A stretch of DNA of 64,000 nt from Pseudomonadota bacterium (GTDB lineage: Bacteria; Pseudomonadota; Alphaproteobacteria; Rhodobacterales; Rhodobacteraceae). The stretch covers positions 710,226-774,225 of the forward strand of contig JBCAYL010000001.1 in NCBI GenBank assembly GCA_038533575.1. Direction: 5' to 3'. Made by a program: the position numbers and the translations under genes. The notes below the pieces were generated by a model. That model made no database searches, was not told the DNA's origin, and was given only the letters and a program-made list of their open reading frames with translations. Below, piece after piece: positions 17,803-26,159 of the stretch (within the stretch, counting starts at the first letter, position 1; each line of letters begins with the position of its first letter).

Positions 17803-18438
17803 TCAGTGCGCCTTGAGCGCGATCGTCTGCCCGCAGGCTGCGGCTGCATCTTCCGCGTCGTGGGTGACCATGAGTACCGGCAGCTGTGCGGCACGCGCCC
17901 GATCGAAGACCAGCGCCCGCATCCGGACCCGCAGATCGGCGTCGAGCCGGGAAAACGGCTCGTCGAGGAGCAGCGCCTCGGGCTCGGCCAGGAGCATCCG
18001 CATGAGAGCCACCCGCGCGCGTTGACCTCCGGAGAGTGTAGCAGGATCGCGCGCTTCGAACCCGGCGAGGTCGATCTCGGCGAGGGCGTCGGCGATGCGG
18101 TTCTTCCGGTCCCGCGTGCCCCGCGGCAGGCCAAAGCCGATATTCTGCCCCACCGAAAGATGCGGAAAGAGCAGGTGATCCTGGAAGAGGATGCCCACGC
18201 GCCGCGCCTGCGGCGGCAAGCCATTCAGGATGCGGCCATTGAGGCGGATGGTTCCGGCGCAGCGGAAATTTGCAGAAAGCGTCCCGGTGATGGCGGCCAG
18301 AAGCGTGGATTTCCCCACGCCCGATGGCCCCATGATCGACAGCACATCGCCCGGACCCACACGGGCATCGACCCCGAGCAGCACCTTGCCGCCCTGCTGG
18401 GTGATTTCCACGCCCTCGAGCGCGAGCCCCTCAGTCAT
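17803..18438 (-). CDS. ABC transporter ATP-binding protein, YnjD-like
   Basis: 211-residue ATPase with Walker A GPSGVGKST (about 36-44), Q-loop LFQDHLLFPHL, signature LSGGQRARVALMRMLL and Walker B ALLLDEPFSRLD. The permease stop and this start overlap by eight bases. Single short ATPases of this size serve the thiamine (ThiQ) and YnjD subfamilies. The neighbouring fused permease, the type of binding protein and the linked phosphatidyltransferase fit the ynj gene set better than thiBPQ. The transported compound is not known. Confidence 0.85.
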   Translation of the reverse strand: MTEGLALEGVEITQQGGKVLLGVDARVGPGDVLSIMGPSGVGKSTLLAAITGTLSANFRCAGTIRLNGRILNGLPPQARRVGILFQDHLLFPHLSVGQNIGFGLPRGTRDRKNRIADALAEIDLAGFEARDPATLSGGQRARVALMRMLLAEPEALLLDEPFSRLDADLRVRMRALVFDRARAAQLPVLMVTHDAEDAAAACGQTIALKAH

Positions 18439-20191
18439 GGCGCAGGCCCGTCCTGTTGCGGAAGACGAGGCGGGGCAGGAGGAGCGCCGCGGCGAAGGGC
18501 AGCCAGGCCGCAGCGGTGAGTGCGAGCGTCCAGACCCCGATGGCGCGCCGATCCCCGCCGGAGGAAAGCGCGATGGCCTCCGTCGTCAGCGTGGTGATCC
18601 GTCCGCCCGAGGCCAATAGCGTTGGCAGGTACTGGCCCACCGAGACCGCCATGCCCACGGCGAAGGCCGTGAGGATCGGGGCGAGGAGCATCGGCAGCCG
18701 CAGGCGCCAGAGCACGCCCTCCCGGCCCGCGCCCATGGCATGGGCGAGCGTGGCATAGCGGGTATCCCAGGCACGGAAGGGGCCCGCGAGGGCGAGAAAC
18801 ATGTAAGGCAGGACGAAAACCATGTGAGCGAGCAGGACGGGCCAGAACCCCATGCCCGCGCCAAGCTGCAGGAGCAAGATCTGAAGCCCCGGAAGAAAGG
18901 CGATCTGCGGCAGGATGAGCGGCAGGTAGAGCACGAGGAGGCCGAGCTGGCCCAGCGAACGGCCTCGCCGGTGCTCGGCCTCAAGGCAGCCCAGCACGAG
19001 AATGAGCGCGAGGAGGGCTGCGAGCGCCGCGAGGCACAGCGTCAGCAGTGTCGTGTCGAGGGCCGCCGGGCCGTGTCGGTCCCAGGAGCGGAGGCCAAAG
19101 CTCGAGGGCAGCGCCTCGGGAAAGCGCCAACGCCCGGCGAAAGACCACGCAATCTGGCTCGCGATCCCGCCGAAGATCGCCAGCGCCGCCAGGGCCGAGA
19201 CGGCGAGGCCCACGCCGCGCGCAGCGTAGTCTGGCAGGCCTGCGCCGCGCGCGCCCGTGGCGACGGCCACGTGTCCGATCCGGGCGACCGCGATCTCAAG
19301 GATGCGCCAGGCACCGATGGCGCCTACCACGAGCGCGAGCTGCAGGAGAGCCGCCGCCGCGGCGGGACCGCGCAAGGCGAGATCCGGGTCCGTCATCCAG
19401 CGCAGGATGAAGATGGAGAGCGGGGGCGGCGTCGACGGCCCGAGCACGATCGCCACGTCCACGTTCGACATGGCATAGGCGAGCACCGCGTAGACCGGCA
19501 GCCGGAGCTGGCCGTAAAGCGCGGGCAGCACTGTGAGCGCCCAGCCGCGCGTGCGGCCGTATCCCATCGTCTGCGCCACTTCCATGCGCGCGGCGCTGTT
19601 GATCTGGGGCAGGGCGGCCAACGCCATGAGCATCAGGAACGGCAGCTCCTTCGCGAGGAGCCCCGCGATCAGAGCCCAGCCCCCCGGATCCCCGATGATG
19701 AGCAGGTCCAGCGGCCGCTCCCACCCCGTGAGCCATGGCGATGTGAGACGCGCGAGCCAGCCAGACGGCGCGATGAGGAAAGCGAGGCCGAGCGCCGCGG
19801 CGGCATGGGGCACGGAGAGAAGCGGGGAGAGCAGGCGCTCCAGCGCCGAAAAGACCCGCGTGCCCTGCCAGCCCGCGATGAGGAGAAAACAGCCCAGCAG
19901 AGCGCCCATGGTCGACAGGAGGCCGGTCTTGACCGAGAGCCACGCCGCCCGCGCGATCCCGGGCTCCGCGAAAAGCACCTGCCATGGGGCGAGGGAAAAC
20001 GTGCCGCCCCCGCCGGGCCTGAGGTATCCCACGGCGGGCAGAAGTGTCCCGATCAGGCCCGCGGCGATGGGCCCGATGAGTAGCGCGATGGTGAGGCCGG
20101 GAACGAGCGCGAAGCCCCGGTCCGGCACGGCCCCGAGGGGACTCCTCGCCGGTGGAGCGCCGCGCGCGATCGCGGCGTCGTCAGTTGGCAA
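18431..20191 (-). CDS. ABC transporter permease, two fused permease domains, YnjC-like
   Basis: 586 residues containing two successive binding-protein-dependent transport inner-membrane domains, each with about six membrane helices: the first around residues 50-290, the second around 310-580 (RYATLAHAMGAGREGVLWRLRLP is the second cytoplasmic coupling loop). One polypeptide therefore makes the whole channel, as in ThiP, FbpB and YnjC. The frame opens with TTG at 20191, overlapping the binding-protein gene by 11 bases; a GTG about 21 codons later could be used instead. Confidence 0.88.
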   Translation of the reverse strand: MPTDDAAIARGAPPARSPLGAVPDRGFALVPGLTIALLIGPIAAGLIGTLLPAVGYLRPGGGGTFSLAPWQVLFAEPGIARAAWLSVKTGLLSTMGALLGCFLLIAGWQGTRVFSALERLLSPLLSVPHAAAALGLAFLIAPSGWLARLTSPWLTGWERPLDLLIIGDPGGWALIAGLLAKELPFLMLMALAALPQINSAARMEVAQTMGYGRTRGWALTVLPALYGQLRLPVYAVLAYAMSNVDVAIVLGPSTPPPLSIFILRWMTDPDLALRGPAAAAALLQLALVVGAIGAWRILEIAVARIGHVAVATGARGAGLPDYAARGVGLAVSALAALAIFGGIASQIAWSFAGRWRFPEALPSSFGLRSWDRHGPAALDTTLLTLCLAALAALLALILVLGCLEAEHRRGRSLGQLGLLVLYLPLILPQIAFLPGLQILLLQLGAGMGFWPVLLAHMVFVLPYMFLALAGPFRAWDTRYATLAHAMGAGREGVLWRLRLPMLLAPILTAFAVGMAVSVGQYLPTLLASGGRITTLTTEAIALSSGGDRRAIGVWTLALTAAAWLPFAAALLLPRLVFRNRTGLRHD

Positions 20192-21389
20192 CGCCGTAGC
20201 GCTCGAGCCAGTCCTGCTCGACCCGGGTCATCCAGCTCGCATGGGGCTCGGGCAGCGCGGTGCCGAGCTCGGCAGGCGAGAGCGTGGCGATGCCGAGCTC
20301 GAGGGTGTCGAAGGCCGCGCGATCTTCGGGCGCGAGCTTGTCCATGTCGAGGACGGTGCCGTAGCCGAGGATCTCCGGCGTCTGCGCACGGAGTTGTGCC
20401 TCGGGCGACAGGAGGAAATTCGCCACCACCATGGCGCCCGCCTTGGCGTTGGCGTTGTACGGGATGGCCACGAAGGACGCGTTCCCGATGGTGCCTTTGT
20501 CGAGCACGAAGGTCCGCGCGCTTTCGGGCAATTGCTGATTGGCGATGGCCGCGGTGGCCTCACCGGGAGACAGGCTCACGGCGAGGTCGATCTCCCCGTC
20601 GTTGATGAGCTGGAGCTGGCGCGGGCCCGAGGCCGGGTAGGCGCGGCCCGAGCGCCACATGTTGGGCGTCGTCTCCTCGAGCCAGGCCCAGAGCGGGGCC
20701 GTGACCTCGGCGTAGTCATCGCCCGCATCCTCCTGCAGGCGGGCAGGGTCCTCCACGAGCTCATAGAGCATCTGCTTGAGGAAGGTCGTGCCGAGGAAAT
20801 CCGGCGGCTGCGGGAAGGTGAAGCGGCCCGGGTTTTCCGCGGCCCATGCGGCGATGGCCTCGGCGGAGGTCGGCGGCGTGTCCATCGTCTCGCTGTCATA
20901 GATGAAGACGACCTGCGCCGCGGCCCAGGGGCTCTCGAAGCCGTCGGTGGGCACGGTGAAGTCCACGGTGACGGGCTTGCCCTCGGTGTCGACGAGCGCC
21001 CAGTTCGGCAGCTGTTCAGCGAAGGGCCCGAAGAGGAGGCCCGCGTCTTTCAGGGCGATGAAGTTCTCGCCGTTGATCCAGATCATGTCGACCGCGCCGC
21101 CCTCGTCGGTGCCCGCGGCCTCTTCCGCCACCACACGGGCCACGGCATCGGCGGTGTCGGTGAGCTTCACGTGCTCGAGCGTGACGCCGTAATCGTTCAT
21201 GACCCGCTCGCCCACCCAGGCGATGAAGTCGTTCGTCGTCGTGGCCCCGCCCCAGGCGTGCCAGAAGACCGTCTCGCCCTGCGCCTCTTTCAGCACGGCC
21301 TCCCAATCGGCCGGGTCAGGCTCGCCATGGGCCGCACCGGCCAGGGAGAAGGCTGCCGCGGTGGCGGCGGCGGTGAGGAAGTGTTTCAT
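20181..21389 (-). CDS. ABC transporter substrate-binding protein, YnjB-like
   Basis: 402 residues. The signal peptide is MKHFLTAAATAAAFSLAGAAHG, then a type II periplasmic binding fold begins with ETVFWHAWGGATTTNDFIAWVG. The segment GGAVDMIWINGENF near residue 110 is characteristic of the YnjB group as I know it. A ribosome site (AAAGGA) precedes the ATG. It sits between the phosphatidyltransferase gene and the permease, within one operon. The ligand is not known for this family. Confidence 0.88.
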   Translation of the reverse strand: MKHFLTAAATAAAFSLAGAAHGEPDPADWEAVLKEAQGETVFWHAWGGATTTNDFIAWVGERVMNDYGVTLEHVKLTDTADAVARVVAEEAAGTDEGGAVDMIWINGENFIALKDAGLLFGPFAEQLPNWALVDTEGKPVTVDFTVPTDGFESPWAAAQVVFIYDSETMDTPPTSAEAIAAWAAENPGRFTFPQPPDFLGTTFLKQMLYELVEDPARLQEDAGDDYAEVTAPLWAWLEETTPNMWRSGRAYPASGPRQLQLINDGEIDLAVSLSPGEATAAIANQQLPESARTFVLDKGTIGNASFVAIPYNANAKAGAMVVANFLLSPEAQLRAQTPEILGYGTVLDMDKLAPEDRAAFDTLELGIATLSPAELGTALPEPHASWMTRVEQDWLERYGVAN

Positions 21390-21404
21390 GGCGGGGTCCT
21401 TTCG

Positions 21405-22016
21405 TCAGTCGTCCCGGAACACCTGCCGCGCGAGCAAGATACGCGAGGCGGCGGTGATGAAGCAGAGGCCCCCGAAGATCCAGGCGAGGGGGGCGAAATA
21501 GGCGGGCAGCATGCAGAGCAGGCAGAAGAAGACGATGGTCTCGAAGCCTTCGAGAAGCCCGCCTGTGAAGTAGAGCGATTTCGAGCCGCGCGCGGCCGTC
21601 TCCATTTCCCGCTTCTCGGCGAGGATCGCGTAGCCGAGGAAGGTGGCGCCGTTGAAGTAGAAGCTCGCGAGGAGCCATCCGCCGGCCATGCCGTTCATCG
21701 CCGGATCGGCCCAGATGAAGGCCATGGGGATCGCGCCGTAGAAGAGGAAATCGCTGGTGATATCGAGATAGCCGCCGAAATCCGTCTTCCGCGTGGCGCG
21801 GGCCACGGCCCCGTCGAGCCCGTCGGCCAGCCGCGAGGCGAGGATGAGCACGAGCGCCGCCAGATAGGCCTCCACCACGATGGCTGCCGCCGCCAGAAGC
21901 CCGATCCCCAGGCCCGCCAGTGTCACCCCATTGGCGGTGATGCCGGTCCGGGCCATGCGATGCCCGAGGGCATTGAGTGGCGGGTCGATAAGGGGGCGAA
22001 GCTGGCCGTCGAACAT
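21405..22016 (-). CDS. CDP-alcohol phosphatidyltransferase family protein, YnjF-like
   Basis: 203 residues with several membrane helices. The family active-site signature is seen at about residues 60-85: D-x2-DG-x2-AR, then a short spacer, G-x3-D-x3-D (DGLDGAVAR and GGYLDITSD). Such enzymes transfer a CDP-activated alcohol onto a second alcohol in phospholipid synthesis. YnjF of E. coli is a PgsA/cardiolipin-synthase relative of uncertain substrate that neighbours ynjB-E. The start at 22016 is an ATG; the frame continues upstream but without family similarity. It is the first gene of the ynjF-B-C-D-like operon. Confidence 0.85.
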   Translation of the reverse strand: MFDGQLRPLIDPPLNALGHRMARTGITANGVTLAGLGIGLLAAAAIVVEAYLAALVLILASRLADGLDGAVARATRKTDFGGYLDITSDFLFYGAIPMAFIWADPAMNGMAGGWLLASFYFNGATFLGYAILAEKREMETAARGSKSLYFTGGLLEGFETIVFFCLLCMLPAYFAPLAWIFGGLCFITAASRILLARQVFRDD

Positions 22017-22214
22017 GGTGTGCGAAGCTATGCCGAGAATGCGCCCGGTTGCATACCGGTAATTGCCCGGTTCCAACGGCTTTGTGATCCTCTGAAATTC
22101 GCCCCGTTGCGGCCTTGGAGCGGGTGCAGGGCATGCACGCATGCCACCATTCTCCGATCGCGATGCCATCTCGCGCGCCTCAGCGCACCGTCCGGGTCCG
22201 GAGCTTGATTGGCC

Positions 22215-22233
22215 CGGCCGTGCGTCACGGCCG
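22215..22233 (-). terminator. Hairpin at the end of the polymerase/ligase gene
   Basis: A perfect 8-bp inverted repeat (CGGCCGTG, 3-base loop, CACGGCCG) that overlaps the stop codon of the O-antigen polymerase-like gene. No T-run follows in either direction, so a terminator role is possible, not shown. Confidence 0.35.
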
Positions 22234-23571
22234 CTTGTGGCGCGGGCTGTCGAAAGTGCGAGCGTAGGTCGTGGTCCGCCTATGCCGACGCGCAGGCCTG
22301 GCGGGCGCGTCTTCCTCATCCAGCAGCCAGAGGCCCGCGGCGAAGGTGAAGAAGACGAGGGAGTAGATGTGGCCCCAGATGTGGACCGTACAGAGCGTGA
22401 AGGTGAGCCCGGCAAAGCTCAGGATCCACGCGAGGCGGGCTTGGTGCAGGTCGCGCTGCCCGCGGAAGTCTCGAAGCATGATCCAGAGAAGCCCGTGACC
22501 ATAGCCTAGCGCTAGGAGCAGTGCGCCAGGAAGCCCGTAGCGCAGGGCGGTCGTGAGCCAGAAATTGTCGATGCTGTCGCTGACGACCCAGTCGGGCCGG
22601 GCCCAGTCTTGGAAGCCCGCCCCGAAGACTGGCTGTGCCAGCACGTTGGCCCAGGCATGCTCGAAGATCACCACCCGCCAGAAGGCGGTCTGTGCGTTGA
22701 GCGTGGCATAGCTCATGAAGACCTGCAGCGGGCGGCGGGTGGAAAGGACATCCACCGTCACGTAGGCCGCCACGCAAAGCGCCACGAGCAGCCACCAGCG
22801 CCAGCGCACCCGGCGCAGCCCCACGGCCCACGCGATGAGCCCGATCTGGAGCACGAGCGCGAGGATCGCCCCGCTCGAAAGCGTCAGGCCGCAGCCGAGT
22901 GCAATGCCCGCGCAGGCCAGCCAGCGCGCGATGCCAGGGATCTCGCCCTTCAGCGCGACGAAGGTCAGCGAAAAGGCGAGGGCGCAGAAAAGGCCGTAAT
23001 GAATGGGATGCGCGAAGGTGTTTTGCACGCGGTTCATGCCGAGGCGGCTCGGCAGGTCAAGGTCGGGCACCGATTGCAGGCCGGGCAAGGCCTCGATCGC
23101 ATAGACGAGTGGCGGCAGACCGGTGACCGCCTCGTAGAGCGCGAACGGCAAAAGAAGGAGCACGGCCCCGCACAGCTGCCGGCAGAACGCGATGAACTGC
23201 GCCCGGCTGCGGATGCAGGCCCGCGCGAGAAGGTAGCCACCGAGAAACTCCGCGCCGGTGGAGCCTGCCTGCTCGATGGTCCGGCCCGGATCCGTCACCG
23301 AAAGCGCAAGGACCGACCAGAGGAACGCTAGGAAAAAGAGGATGTCCGTCGCGCGGAGCTGCCCGAAATGCCCGAGGACGAGCCGCGCGCCCAGCGGCAG
23401 CACGAGGAGGCAGAGGAGGAGGCGCAGCGTGCTCACGTAAAGCGGACCCAGCTCGAAGAAGACAGGGACCACCACGCAGAAAAGATAGAGTGGCACGAGG
23501 GGCGAGAGCCGTTCAGTGGCCCCGCGCCGCGCGGCGCGCGAGGCGGGCGGGGCGAGATCCGCGTGCGCCAT
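22225..23571 (-). CDS. O-antigen polymerase/ligase-like membrane protein (Wzy/WaaL type)
   Basis: 448 residues with about 11 predicted membrane helices and a large periplasmic loop in the second half (VFGAGFQDWARPDWVVSDS), the layout of Wzy polymerases and WaaL ligases. The segment LSSGAILALVLQ in a central helix and NTFAHPIHYGLF before it resemble the O-antigen ligase family (PF04932). In this locus it most likely polymerises lipid-linked repeat units in the periplasm. Its start overlaps the stop of the sulfotransferase gene (TGATG), making it the last gene of a coupled four-gene run. Polymerase and ligase cannot be separated by eye. Confidence 0.8.
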   Translation of the reverse strand: MAHADLAPPASRAARRGATERLSPLVPLYLFCVVVPVFFELGPLYVSTLRLLLCLLVLPLGARLVLGHFGQLRATDILFFLAFLWSVLALSVTDPGRTIEQAGSTGAEFLGGYLLARACIRSRAQFIAFCRQLCGAVLLLLPFALYEAVTGLPPLVYAIEALPGLQSVPDLDLPSRLGMNRVQNTFAHPIHYGLFCALAFSLTFVALKGEIPGIARWLACAGIALGCGLTLSSGAILALVLQIGLIAWAVGLRRVRWRWWLLVALCVAAYVTVDVLSTRRPLQVFMSYATLNAQTAFWRVVIFEHAWANVLAQPVFGAGFQDWARPDWVVSDSIDNFWLTTALRYGLPGALLLALGYGHGLLWIMLRDFRGQRDLHQARLAWILSFAGLTFTLCTVHIWGHIYSLVFFTFAAGLWLLDEEDAPARPARRHRRTTTYARTFDSPRHKRP

Positions 23572-24566
23572 CAGCCGGCCTCCCGGGCGTCGACTGGCTC
23601 CGCGAGCCGGTCATAGGCTGACAGGTCCAGCGCGTGGGAGACGATCTCCGAAAGCCGCGTGTTATGCACCGCAAAGCGACCGGCGAAGCGGCGCGCCACG
23701 TAGTCGGAGACGAGATGCCGCCGCGCGGCGCGCGCCCGGAAGGGCCAACGGCGCGAGAGCGCGCCGGCCAACCGGTAGGCCGAAATGCGCGGGCCCCCGA
23801 TACTGACGAAGGGCGCGGGATTGAGCACGCTCTGGCGCACGTGATTGGCGCGGCGCAGGACCGCCTGCGCCCCCTCGGGATAGCTTGGCGCGTGGGGCGC
23901 GCGCGCGGCCCCGCGCAGCCCGGCATAGGCCGCCGCTCCCGCGAAGCGCGCGAGGCAGGCGCCGGCGGCATCGAGATCCTGCCGCAGCGCCTCCTGCGGG
24001 AGGACAAAGACATTCTCGGACCCGAAAAGCGCCTGATAGCGGGCCACGAGAAGATCGTATTCGTAATGCTCTGGCGCGAAGCCGAAAAAGCCGGGCGTCT
24101 CGGCGCCGTCGAAAAAGCGCGCGAAAGGCAACGTCCCGCCGCGCTCGAGATACTGCATGTAGAGCGACGGCAGGAGCTGGAGCTGGTTGCGGATCGTGAC
24201 GAGGATGCGCGCCCGGGGCAGCACGCGGGCGAGCCGCTCGGCGTAGATATCGCTCTCCCGCCCGCCATAGAAGGGATGCCCGCTCAGGAGCTCGGATGAG
24301 ATCACCGGGACCGCGCCGGGCTCCACCGCGCGCAGCCGCGCCTCGATGGCTTCGCCCGCCCGGGCGGGGTCGAAGCGGAGACCGTGGGGACGGACGAGAA
24401 GGTCGAAGACATCGTCGTGATCGAGGATCTGCCGAAACCCGTGCGCCGGTACGAAGAACCGCACTTGCAGCCAGCTCGTCGCGGTCTTGTGGTAGCCGAT
24501 ATGGACGAGCGGGCGGGGCGTGTCCGTCGCTGGAGGCTTGGTCAGACCGGGGGTCACGGGCATCAT
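23571..24566 (-). CDS. Sulfotransferase-like protein 1
   Basis: 331 residues. The N-terminal HIGYHKTATSWLQ (about 28-40) is the 5'-phosphosulfate-binding loop of PAPS-dependent sulfotransferases. ARILVTIRNQLQLLPSLYMQY (about 140-160) fits the 3'-phosphate-binding element (R, then S). No signal peptide or membrane segment is obvious, so it should act in the cytoplasm on lipid-linked sugar intermediates. It overlaps its neighbours on both sides by 1 and 4 bases. The acceptor sugar cannot be told. Confidence 0.75.
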   Translation of the reverse strand: MMPVTPGLTKPPATDTPRPLVHIGYHKTATSWLQVRFFVPAHGFRQILDHDDVFDLLVRPHGLRFDPARAGEAIEARLRAVEPGAVPVISSELLSGHPFYGGRESDIYAERLARVLPRARILVTIRNQLQLLPSLYMQYLERGGTLPFARFFDGAETPGFFGFAPEHYEYDLLVARYQALFGSENVFVLPQEALRQDLDAAGACLARFAGAAAYAGLRGAARAPHAPSYPEGAQAVLRRANHVRQSVLNPAPFVSIGGPRISAYRLAGALSRRWPFRARAARRHLVSDYVARRFAGRFAVHNTRLSEIVSHALDLSAYDRLAEPVDAREAG

Positions 24567-25267
24567 TCCAGCACCGGCAGAAGCGCCGCGAGGAGCGCGG
24601 GGACGAAGACGCGCCGCGCCAGTGCCGGGCGCGGGTGCAAGCCGTCAGGCATCGCGTCATCGGGCCAGTCCGGCGCCCGCGCAGCCCTCGCCCAGGCCGC
24701 GCCCAGATCGACATGGACAGCGTCGAGTTCCGTGGCCAGATCGGGATATATCGCGTTGTAGTGCGGCAGGCGGCCGCGCTGCACGGCCTGCCTGAGACCA
24801 TGCACCGGCGTCATGGACACGAGCACGATCGGTGTCGCGGGCCGCTCCGCCCGCAGCGATGTGACGAGCGCGCGGTGCTGCGCGCGGGACCGGCGCAGGG
24901 ACACACCGTCGAGGAGATCAGCGTCATTGGTTGCGAATTCGACGAGGAGGAGGTCGGGCCGCGCGGCGGCGACTTCTCCCGCCTGCGCGAGGCCCCAAGC
25001 CGAGCCCATACCCGCGGCGGCGATGACCGTCACGCGCGTGGGTCTGCCGAGGCAGGTCTGCAGGGCCGAGGCCAGCGCCCGGGGCCACGGCTGCCCGGCG
25101 CTGAGGCTCGTGCCAAGGACGACGAGATGGAGCTTTTCTCCGCCCCCGGCATCCGCGCGCACCACGGCCTCGGGGCAGGGTGCCGCGACCGCGCCGTGGG
25201 ATAGGAAGAGCGCGGCACACAGGGCCCGCAGGAGCGACAGAGCGCGTGGGACGGAAGCAGACGTCAT
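24563..25267 (-). CDS. SGNH/GDSL hydrolase, exported
   Basis: 234 residues. A signal peptide is likely (LLRALCAALFLSHGAVA). Then the SGNH blocks in order: block I VVLGTSLSAG (nucleophile Ser), block II with Gly in AAAGMGSAWGL, block III EFATNDAD (oxyanion Asn), and block V MPDGLHP (Asp and His of the triad). The family hydrolyses esters, and in polysaccharide loci it often removes acetyl groups or transfers them. Here it lies between two sulfotransferase genes in a coupled operon, so it probably edits the same polymer in the periplasm. Confidence 0.82.
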   Translation of the reverse strand: MTSASVPRALSLLRALCAALFLSHGAVAAPCPEAVVRADAGGGEKLHLVVLGTSLSAGQPWPRALASALQTCLGRPTRVTVIAAAGMGSAWGLAQAGEVAAARPDLLLVEFATNDADLLDGVSLRRSRAQHRALVTSLRAERPATPIVLVSMTPVHGLRQAVQRGRLPHYNAIYPDLATELDAVHVDLGAAWARAARAPDWPDDAMPDGLHPRPALARRVFVPALLAALLPVLE

Positions 25268-26037
25268 GCGAGGAGACGGCGCAGGCGGCGCGACAGGCGA
25301 CGCACGGGACGAAGGGCCAGCTCCAGCACATGGCCACGGCCCGTGAGCGCGGCGCGCGCGATATCCGGCGGCCGCCTGCGCGGCGCTGCCTCGTGAAGCA
25401 CGTAGGAGAATCGCGCGAAGTCTTCGGCATAAAGCACTGAAATCAAGTCACGATCGGCATCGGTGACGACCGCTTTCGGCGCCGCCTCCGCCTTCACGCT
25501 CACATAGGCGCCCCGCGCGTTCATGTGGGCGATGCGCCGCGGCCCCGTCGCCGCGCCGGTGACCGTGTCGAGCCACGGCACGAGGGCGGCGAGCCCGTGC
25601 TCCAGATGAAAGACAGCCGCGCCCCCCGGCACGAGATCGGACATGGGACGGATGTGATTGTCGTAGGCGTCGCGCCGCGTCGCGAGACGCGCCGGCAACG
25701 TGTCGAGCCATGCCGAGAAGTCGAGTCCTTCGGGGATCGCCCGCTCCATTTCCCGCTGGAAATGATAGGCGCTCACGAGCCGCGCCACGGGGTGCCGCAC
25801 GACCGCGAAGGAGGCATCGAAGAAGCTGCGCGGAAAGAGGGTGTCGAGCGTGGCAGCGTCGATATGCTGGGGCGAGGTGGCGCTCCACCGCTCCTGACCA
25901 TTCCGGCTCAGAAAGGCGTCATCGTGGAAGGCCAGGGCGCCAAAACGATCGGCGAGGTATGTCTCCACGGCGGAGCCGCCGCATTTGGGCACATGGGCGA
26001 AGTAGATGAGCTTGGCCCCGGCTCGGACAATCGGCAT
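25264..26037 (-). CDS. Sulfotransferase-like protein 2
   Basis: 257 residues from the ATG at 26037 (CGGAG upstream). It belongs to a different sulfotransferase branch from its neighbour: LIYFAHVPKCGGSAVETYL near the N-terminus is the 5'-phosphosulfate loop of the Sulfotransfer_2 / heparan-sulfate-type group (P-K-x-G-G-S), and FAVVRHPVARLVSAYHF (about 95-110) is the 3'-phosphate motif (RxP and SxYxF). The C-terminus is very basic. It overlaps the SGNH gene by four bases. Two sulfotransferases of different branches suggest two sulfation sites. Confidence 0.82.
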   Translation of the reverse strand: MPIVRAGAKLIYFAHVPKCGGSAVETYLADRFGALAFHDDAFLSRNGQERWSATSPQHIDAATLDTLFPRSFFDASFAVVRHPVARLVSAYHFQREMERAIPEGLDFSAWLDTLPARLATRRDAYDNHIRPMSDLVPGGAAVFHLEHGLAALVPWLDTVTGAATGPRRIAHMNARGAYVSVKAEAAPKAVVTDADRDLISVLYAEDFARFSYVLHEAAPRRRPPDIARAALTGRGHVLELALRPVRRLSRRLRRLLA

Positions 26038-26159
26038 GGCGCGCTCCGCACGTATTGACAGCGCTTCCGCTGCACCCCGCCAATGTCCCAAGGTTTGTCT
26101 AGCAGAAATTCAGCGAAAAGAACAGCTTCGTGGCGGAAGTTGCACCGGTGCGCTCGATT

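Noticed and set aside
22017-22224. Thiamine (TPP) riboswitch before the ynj-like operon
   Set aside because: The CTGAGA and ACCTGATC-type conserved elements are not found in the right order.
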